A program made the translations under genes and the position numbers. The notes under the pieces are model-generated. The model was not told where the DNA came from, ran no database searches, and saw nothing but the letters and a program-made list of their open reading frames with translations. A stretch of 64,000 nt of DNA from Halorussus lipolyticus. GTDB lineage: Archaea > Halobacteriota > Halobacteria > Halobacteriales > Haladaptataceae. Below, piece by piece: positions 58,253-64,000 of the stretch (the first letter of the stretch is position 1; every line of letters begins with the position of its first letter). The stretch is from NCBI RefSeq assembly GCF_029338375.1, contig NZ_CP119804.1, forward strand, positions 2,004,955-2,068,954. The letters are read 5' to 3'.

Positions 58253-59338
58253 TCAGGACTCGCTGTCAGGCGGCGGGCGTTCGCCCAACTCGATTTCGAC
58301 CTGCATCCGCTCGCCGTCGCGCAGAATCGTCATCGTCACGGTGTCGCCCGGACTCGTCGTGGTGAGGTAACTAGAGAGGTCCTCGCCGGTGAGTATCTGT
58401 CTGCCCTCGATGGACAGAATCACGTCGCCGCCGGCCGGGACCTCGACGCCTCGGACCTCCTCGGTGTCCGGGCTACCCCGTAGAATCCCGTCGGCGGGCG
58501 ACCCCGAAATCACCTCCCGGACCAGCACACCCCGCGTCACGTCAAGGCCGTTGGCCTCGGCGATGATGGGCGACACTTCGATGGTCGAAATACCGACGAA
58601 GGAACTGGCGTACGAGCCGTTTTCGATGAGCGACGGGACGACGCGCTCGACGCGACTCGCCGGGACCGCGAATCCGGTGTTCTCGCTCCCCGAGAGCGTC
58701 GCGGTGTTGACGCCCAGCACCCGTCCTTCGCAGTCTACCAGCGGCCCGCCGCTGTTACCCGGATTGATGGCCGCGGTGGTCTGGATGGTGTTGGGAATCG
58801 TGAACTGCGGCCCCTGCGGTCCGCCGGCGGGAAGCGACCGATTCGTCCCGCTGACGATGCCGTCGGTGATGGTCGCTTCGAGGCCGAGCGGACTCCCCAG
58901 CGCGCCGACCGGTTGGCCGGGTTGGGGTTGCCGGGGCTGAAGTTCAAGCGGGTCGGCGTAGTCCGGGGTCTGGTTGACCTCCAGCACCGCGAGGTCGCTG
59001 TAGGCGTCGGTGCCGATGACCTCGGCAGTGTGCCACTCGCCGCGGTTGAACTGGACTTCGACCATCGAGGAGTTAGCGACGACGTGCTGGTTCGTGACGA
59101 TGCGACCCTCGTCGTCGTAGACGAACCCCGACCCGAGGCCCTGACGCTCCTCGGTCAGGACCTGCACCGTCACGACCGAATCTATCGCCCGGTCGTACAG
59201 CGACTGATAGTTACACGAGGCTTGCAGGTCCGCCGTGGCCTCGGCGTTCGGTTCCCCCACGTGTTCGACTGCTCCCGCCGGTCCCATCCCGAGGAGTACG
59301 AGCGCCAGTACCCCTACGAGCAGAGATTGTCCGCGCAT
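58253..59338 (-). CDS. Exported HtrA/DegP-like serine protease
   Basis: A 361-residue protease. A Sec-type signal peptide (residues 1-23, ending G-A-V-E) is followed by the trypsin-like domain with catalytic triad His85 (T-N-Q-H-V-V), Asp115 (Y-S-D-L-A-V) and Ser196 (G-N-S-G-G-P-L). A PDZ domain occupies about 245-345 (G-V-L-V-R-E-V-I-S-G-S-P-A-D-G, G-D-V-I-L-S-I-E-G-R). It would degrade or refold damaged proteins outside the membrane. The 217-bp gap to hicB holds no gene. Confidence 0.92.
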   Translation of the reverse strand: MRGQSLLVGVLALVLLGMGPAGAVEHVGEPNAEATADLQASCNYQSLYDRAIDSVVTVQVLTEERQGLGSGFVYDDEGRIVTNQHVVANSSMVEVQFNRGEWHTAEVIGTDAYSDLAVLEVNQTPDYADPLELQPRQPQPGQPVGALGSPLGLEATITDGIVSGTNRSLPAGGPQGPQFTIPNTIQTTAAINPGNSGGPLVDCEGRVLGVNTATLSGSENTGFAVPASRVERVVPSLIENGSYASSFVGISTIEVSPIIAEANGLDVTRGVLVREVISGSPADGILRGSPDTEEVRGVEVPAGGDVILSIEGRQILTGEDLSSYLTTTSPGDTVTMTILRDGERMQVEIELGERPPPDSES

Positions 59339-59469
59339 CGACGTTCGAGACGGTACGAACCGGCAAGTAAGTGGGGGCCTGTCGAACGCTCGCCGGGACG
59401 CCACTCCTCGCCCCGCCTGCCGGGACCACACCGGCGGGACTTTTTGTGGTGGCCGCGAAACTGGCGGGC

Positions 59470-59751
59470 ATGTCCGAACCGAACGTCTTGGAGTCGCTCC
59501 CCGACCGGTCGATGAAGCAGTCCGAGGTCGAAAAGATAGACGACAGCGATGCGGTCGAGTGGACCGAACCGCTCCGGACCGGCACGCCGCGGAACTCGGA
59601 ACTGGTTCACGCATGGATTCTGGAGACCGGCGGGACCGGCTACGTCCTCCTGTACGAACTCGACGGGTGGGTCTCGCAGGGGTCGTTCGACACCGAGGAC
59701 CTGTCGGAAGACGAGAAGCGAGAGCGCGGCGAGGAGATTCTGGACTTCTAG
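59470..59751 (+). CDS. Small conserved hypothetical haloarchaeal protein
   Basis: A 93-residue acidic protein with W-I-L-E-T-G-G-T-G-Y-V-L-L-Y-E-L-D-G-W in the middle, suggesting a small beta-sheet domain, and charged ends. No motif of known function is seen. The ATG at 59470 is chosen because the frame upstream belongs to the htrA promoter region. It is convergent with the surface-protein gene, with adjoining stops. Confidence 0.65.
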   Translation: MSEPNVLESLPDRSMKQSEVEKIDDSDAVEWTEPLRTGTPRNSELVHAWILETGGTGYVLLYELDGWVSQGSFDTEDLSEDEKRERGEEILDF

Positions 59752-62310
59752 CTACGCGGCCTCGGCGGTCGTTTCGTTGCCATCGTCGGTGGTACTCTCG
59801 GGCGCGGGCAGTCCCGGCCGGAGGTCCGCGAGGTCGGCGGTCGTCGGTGCGTTCACGATGGTCACGTTCGACCCCTGCCGGACGACCCGGAAGGCGTCGG
59901 CGAACGGCCCGGACTCTACGACCCACGTGTTCGGGCCGACCTTCTCGGCCCCCTGCCCGCGGAGGAGGTCGAGATACGCGCGGTGGAACTGCCGGGCGTC
60001 AGTCTGGGTGTCCCACGCCGTCCGCCAGACGTAGCCGTACTCGGTGTCGTTCCCGACCTGTTTCCGATAGGGAACCAGCACGTCGTTGCCCCACCCTTCG
60101 GAAGGCTTGCTGGTGTAGTTGAACCAGTCGAAGCTCCCGCCGTTGGGGTAGAGGTGTTCGTTCACGTCGATAATCTCGTTGCCGTACTCGTAGCCCTGAT
60201 ACCAGAACATCGTGAAGATGCCGACCTCACCCATTCTCGTGGTGCCGTTGACGCCGCCGAACGAGAGGTTGGACTGGTCGAACTGGTTCCAGTCAGCGCG
60301 GGCGGTGTCCTCGAAGGAGAGTGCGACCGGCGACTCGTTGCGCCTGTCGGGGTGGATAATCTGCTCGGTGGTGTTGGGAATCTCGTCGTACTGGTCGTTG
60401 ACCGCCTCCCAACCGCCCTGCTGGCGCAACTGGGCGACGTACCCCGGCCCGTCGGAGTAGGGGGCCAGAATCATCTGGCGCAGGGCGAAGTTCCGCGAGT
60501 CGGAAACCTCGCCGCCCGGCGGTTCCTTCGAATCGACCTGCACGCAGTCCCAGACCACGCCACAGAGCTGTTCGAATCGCTCCTCGACGTATCTGGCGTC
60601 TCCTTCGACCAGTCCGCTCCGGGCGCGCGACCCGTCCTCGGTCCGGGCCGAGTCGATGCCCTCGGTCAGGTCGAAGTGCTGGTCCTGCAGGGCGTGGACG
60701 AACTCGTGAACCAGCGTGGTGCTACTCGCGGTCAGGGGGTCGTCGTCCGAGACGATGACCATCTTGTCGGCGAAGGAGTTGTAGAACCCCGCGACACGCG
60801 ACGACTCGTTTTCCATGACCTGCGTGGCGTTGCGGTCCTCGCCGACGACGAAGGTGGCCTCCCAGAGCTGATTCTGCCACTCTGCGGCAGTCGCCGACGA
60901 GGCCGGTTCGGCTTGGTTGCGCCGAGTCAGTTCGGCCTGACTGACCAGTTCGAGCGAGAGCGACTCCTCGTACTCCAGTTGGCGGAGGTACTCGGCCCGC
61001 GCGATGGACCGGTAGACGTAGGCCCGAAGTTCCGCCTCGGTCAGGCCGTCGGACTGGTTCACGTCGATGGTGTCGTTGTACCAGTAGCCGCCTTCCCGGC
61101 CGATGGTGTCGTCGCCGGTCGATTCGATAGTCAGCGCGCCGTCCCGGTTCTCCTCGACGCGAACGTCGGACGAGTTTTCGAGGTACACCCCGTCGAAACT
61201 GTTGTCGAGGACGGTGTTGTTCACCACCGCGCTGTCGGTCGAGTTCCGGACGAACACGCCCATCACGCCGTCGTTCGAGGTCGAATCGGCGACGGTTGAC
61301 TCCTCGGCGAAAAAGAGGTAGATGCCGTATCGGTTCCGCGAGGCGTTGGTGGTCGTAATCTCGGCGTTCCGGGTGCCCTGAATCAGGACGCCCGAGAGTC
61401 TATTGTTCGTCGCCACGCTGTCGGCGACACTTGCTCCGGAACCGTTGAGCGCGTAGATTCCCGCCAGTCCGTTCCCGACTGCGGTCGCCCCCGTGACCTC
61501 GCTGTCGCTAGTCTCGAACAGGTAGACGCCGAATCGGTTGCCGGAGGTGGTACCGCCGCGGACCGCCGCGCCCTGCGTCCTGTCCAGCAAGACCCCCGCC
61601 ACGTCGTTGTCGCGGGCGACGACGTTCGAGACGACCGCGTTTCGTCCTCGGCCCAGATAGACGCCGACGACGCCGTTCTCGGAGGCGTTGGTGTCGGCGA
61701 CTCGACTCTCTCCGCTTCCGAACAGGCCGACGCCGAAGGCGGCGTTCCGGACGGCCTCGCTGTCGGTGACCTCGAATCCGGGCGACCGCAGGACGGTGAT
61801 TCCGAAGGCGCTGTCCGCGGTTCGGACGCCCGCGAACCCTCCTCGGCGGACCGACTCTGCGACCGCGGCCCACCGCCAGTCGGTGAGGGTCACGTCACGG
61901 ACCGTCACGTTCGAGACCGGGCGGTCGCCTCCGACAGCGATGCCGATGCCCGACCGGGGTTGGAGTCCGCCGGGCCGGAAGAACCGATTTGCGGCCTCGT
62001 CGGGGGTCGGTCGTATCCGGCCGTCGATGGTGTTGCCGTTGCCCTCCAGCACCACGTCGCTGGCCCGAATCCGGATGCAGGTGTCGGCCGAGGAGTCCTC
62101 GATGTCGCCGACGAGGACGTACCGACCGGACTCGTCGATGGTCGTACACTCGCCGACGACTGTGGTCTGGGCCGCCCCCGCGGACTGGTCGGTCGCTGTC
62201 AGGTCGCCCGCCGTCGAATCGGTCTGCGCCCACGCGACCCCTGCTGTGCCTGCAATCGTTCCCACCACCATCATCGCCGTGAGAAACACCGCGATTCGTC
62301 TGTGCGTCAT
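59752..62310 (-). CDS. Surface protein: right-handed beta-helix fused to an Hvo_1808-type HExxH domain
   Basis: An 852-residue exported protein. A Sec signal (1-28, ending V-A-W-A-Q) leads to a beta-helix of about 350 residues (55-410) with NosD/pectate-lyase-like repeats (N-x-x-G-V-Y-L, N-x-x-G-I-Y, N-x-x-S-G-V-L). The second half (about 440-820) resembles Hvo_1808-family surface proteins and holds the zinc-peptidase motif H535-E-F-V-H539 followed by A-L-Q-D-Q-H-F. No C-terminal anchor is seen. The helix may bind surface polysaccharide while the other half cleaves proteins; this is inference. Confidence 0.8.
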   Translation of the reverse strand: MTHRRIAVFLTAMMVVGTIAGTAGVAWAQTDSTAGDLTATDQSAGAAQTTVVGECTTIDESGRYVLVGDIEDSSADTCIRIRASDVVLEGNGNTIDGRIRPTPDEAANRFFRPGGLQPRSGIGIAVGGDRPVSNVTVRDVTLTDWRWAAVAESVRRGGFAGVRTADSAFGITVLRSPGFEVTDSEAVRNAAFGVGLFGSGESRVADTNASENGVVGVYLGRGRNAVVSNVVARDNDVAGVLLDRTQGAAVRGGTTSGNRFGVYLFETSDSEVTGATAVGNGLAGIYALNGSGASVADSVATNNRLSGVLIQGTRNAEITTTNASRNRYGIYLFFAEESTVADSTSNDGVMGVFVRNSTDSAVVNNTVLDNSFDGVYLENSSDVRVEENRDGALTIESTGDDTIGREGGYWYNDTIDVNQSDGLTEAELRAYVYRSIARAEYLRQLEYEESLSLELVSQAELTRRNQAEPASSATAAEWQNQLWEATFVVGEDRNATQVMENESSRVAGFYNSFADKMVIVSDDDPLTASSTTLVHEFVHALQDQHFDLTEGIDSARTEDGSRARSGLVEGDARYVEERFEQLCGVVWDCVQVDSKEPPGGEVSDSRNFALRQMILAPYSDGPGYVAQLRQQGGWEAVNDQYDEIPNTTEQIIHPDRRNESPVALSFEDTARADWNQFDQSNLSFGGVNGTTRMGEVGIFTMFWYQGYEYGNEIIDVNEHLYPNGGSFDWFNYTSKPSEGWGNDVLVPYRKQVGNDTEYGYVWRTAWDTQTDARQFHRAYLDLLRGQGAEKVGPNTWVVESGPFADAFRVVRQGSNVTIVNAPTTADLADLRPGLPAPESTTDDGNETTAEAA

Positions 62311-62456
62311 TCTCTGTCACGAAAACGGCGCGATAGAGCATGAAACTCGGGGACGGATTACGGACGCGAGTCCTCGGATTCAACGCCGGGGCCGAGTGGT
62401 TGGAAGGTCGGCGCGGAGACTTTCCGACTGTGTGTCGGTCTTGAGCATCAAAATTA

Positions 62457-62465
62457 TTTCTTTAG
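62457..62465 (+). other. AT-rich patch with TTTCTTTAG in the 394-bp gap before metXA
   Basis: The gap 62311-62704 between the surface-protein start and the metXA stop holds no gene. Its middle (62448-62540) is AT-rich. The 9-mer TTTCTTTAG found here recurs at 27752, 40304 and, on the minus strand, 50438, always in similar patches. Confidence 0.5.
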
Positions 62466-62704
62466 TATTCGTATTTGAGTATTAGAGAAACGTCTATATT
62501 CCTTTCGGAGTGAGAAATCCGCGATATATCTATACGGGAGTAATAGCTGGATAGTCGGAGAAATCGGGTGAGGAAACGACACCACCCGACAAGTGCTTGG
62601 AACCACGTAGACGTTTGCCAGTAATAGAATTATACCTTGTGCATAGTAGATACGTCACGCTCACGAACCGCCTGTGCCGACGTATCGAAGACATCTATCG
62701 CTTC

Positions 62705-63949
62705 TCAGTCCCCGAACAAGCTAGCGTGGACCGGCGCGAACTCCCGTTCGTCGGCGTCGCTCACCGCCTTCCCGTCCAGTCCCGCAGAGAGGAAATCCCG
62801 AATGGGTGGGCCGACCTCCTCGGGTTCCACGAGGAAGGCGTCGTGGCCGTGGTCGCTCTCGACGACGTGGTGGGCCGCGTCCACCCCTGCTGTCTCGAAC
62901 GCCTCGGCCAGTCGCTCCGACTGCTCGACGGTAAAGTGCCAGTCGCCGGTGAAACTCACCACGAGGGCCTCGCCCGAGAACCCGGCGAGGGCATCGGCGT
63001 CCGAGTCGTAGCCCTCCGCGAGGTCGTAGTCGTCCATCGCTCTGGTCAGGTAGAGATAACTGTTGGCGTCGAATCGCTCCACGAACGTCTCGGCCTGATA
63101 GTCGAGGTAGGATTCGACCTCGCGGTAGGGGAAGAACTCGCCCGCCGGGTCGTCGGGAGCGAAGGCATCGGCCATCGCGGCCCGGCCCGCCGACCGCCGA
63201 CCGAATTTTCTGTCCATCGAGTCCTTCGAGAGGTACGAGACGTGGCCCAACTGCCGGGCGACTGCGAGGCCCTCGGTCGGTTCGGGCAGGGGGTGGTCCT
63301 CCTCGTCGGTGCCGTAGTACTCCCCGCCGTTCCAGTTCGGGTCGGTCGTGATGGCCCGCCGGGCCACGGCGTCGATGGCGAGCATCTGGGGGTCGAGGCG
63401 CGCCGACGTGGCCACCGGGACGATTCGGTCCACTCGCTCGGGGAACCGCTTGGCCCACTCCAAGACGTTCATCCCGCCGACGCTCCCGCCGACGACGGCG
63501 TGGAGCGGGCCGATTCCGAGGTGGTCGAGGAGTTCGGCCTGCGCTCGGGTCCAGTCGCCGACCGTGACTGGCGGGAAGTCGGTGGCGTAGGGGTCGCCGG
63601 TCTCGGGATGCTCGCTGGCAGGTCCCGTCGTCCCGTAGCACGACCCCGGCACGTTCGCGCAGACGACGAAGTACTCGCGGGTGTCTACGGCCTTGCCGGG
63701 TCCCACCACGTCGCTCCACCACGCCGAGGCCTGTCCGCTCGTGCCGTTTCCGCTCTCGTCGCTCTCGGTCCCGCCGGCCTTCCGTTTCGGGCCGGTGACG
63801 TGCTGGCTTCCGGTCAGGGCGTGACACGCCAGCACCGCGTTGTCGCCGTCGTACTCGCCGTAGGTCTCGTAGGCGACTTCCAGCGGGACCGACCGACCGC
63901 ACTCGAATTCGAACTCGCCGAGGAGGGCGGTGTCTCGCGTCCGGTTCAT
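62705..63949 (-). CDS. metXA: Homoserine O-acetyltransferase
   Basis: A 414-residue alpha/beta-hydrolase-fold acyltransferase that acetylates homoserine for methionine synthesis. The oxyanion part is [12 protein letters not shown]. The nucleophile elbow is V-V-G-G-S-V-G-G-M. The catalytic His lies in [11 protein letters not shown] near the C-terminus, with Asp in F-T-G-D-W-H-F. Conserved [12 protein letters not shown] is diagnostic. The remaining 51 bp of the window are upstream sequence without features. Confidence 0.95.
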   Translation of the reverse strand: MNRTRDTALLGEFEFECGRSVPLEVAYETYGEYDGDNAVLACHALTGSQHVTGPKRKAGGTESDESGNGTSGQASAWWSDVVGPGKAVDTREYFVVCANVPGSCYGTTGPASEHPETGDPYATDFPPVTVGDWTRAQAELLDHLGIGPLHAVVGGSVGGMNVLEWAKRFPERVDRIVPVATSARLDPQMLAIDAVARRAITTDPNWNGGEYYGTDEEDHPLPEPTEGLAVARQLGHVSYLSKDSMDRKFGRRSAGRAAMADAFAPDDPAGEFFPYREVESYLDYQAETFVERFDANSYLYLTRAMDDYDLAEGYDSDADALAGFSGEALVVSFTGDWHFTVEQSERLAEAFETAGVDAAHHVVESDHGHDAFLVEPEEVGPPIRDFLSAGLDGKAVSDADEREFAPVHASLFGD

Positions 63950-64000
63950 GTGGATTCCGTCGGCGCTCTGTCTCCTTCCGGCCCCGTTCCCCCGGTTGCG

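Overview
The window is chromosomal DNA of a halophilic archaeon (class Halobacteria). The evidence is the GC-rich coding DNA, very acidic proteins, an archaeal gene set (proteasome-activating nucleotidase, ribosomal protein S19e, a PDCD5-type DNA-binding protein), Tat signal peptides on exported redox enzymes, short or absent leaders with TATA-type promoters, and AT-rich intergenic patches. The genus cannot be fixed from the sequence.

Region 1 (1-9.3 kb) is an accessory, probably biosynthetic or catabolic island. After the tail of an aminotransferase come a fumarylacetoacetate-hydrolase-family enzyme, three cytochromes P450, a SnoaL-like cyclase-fold protein, an epoxide-hydrolase-like alpha/beta hydrolase, an indoleamine 2,3-dioxygenase-family heme protein and a UbiA-like membrane protein. 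Their promoters are unusually AT-rich and carry inverted repeats. The third P450 lacks the I-helix acid/alcohol pair. No substrate can be assigned.

Region 2 (9.5-31 kb) is mostly core genome: tRNA-Gly with a tandem array of hairpins behind it, nadE, a zinc-finger membrane protein, a site-2-protease-like peptidase, a RelE-type toxin-antitoxin pair, thiL, a flippase-like protein, rps19e-pdcd5-PP-loop-hisS, truA, M28 and M3 peptidases, a chemotaxis transducer without an external sensor domain, PAN, a candidate structured RNA, a crotonase, tRNA-Thr and an atypical CaCA exchanger.

Region 3 (31-50 kb) is a denitrification and anaerobic-respiration island. It holds copper nitrite reductase, quinol-type nitric oxide reductase, two small DUF2249 proteins, two cupins, a 12-TM NnrS/heme-copper-like protein and a tungstate/molybdate-binding protein. 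These are followed by a seven-gene operon for a type II DMSO-reductase-family (nitrate-reductase-like) enzyme: alpha, beta, TorD-type chaperone, heme-b gamma subunit, a HEAT-repeat protein, an unknown protein and an Mrp ATPase fused to a third DUF2249 domain. A palindrome, CGAAC-N2-GTTCG, exact or with one mismatch, sits 39-115 bp upstream of seven transcription units here. It is probably the operator of an anaerobic regulator encoded elsewhere. No nitrous oxide reductase is present in the window.

Region 4 (50-64 kb) returns to core and mixed genes: an ACT-domain regulator, hisB, hisA, serB, hsp20, an FAD amine-oxidase-like gene, an NAD(P)-binding epimerase, a HicAB pair, a secreted HtrA-like protease, a large surface protein joining a beta-helix to an HExxH peptidase-like domain, and metXA.

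Short repeated elements are scattered through the intergenic DNA: perfect GC-rich hairpins with GTTC/GAAC loops, paired CCTCCCCAACC/TCCCTCGCGCGA blocks, and AT-rich patches with a TTTCTTTAG core.
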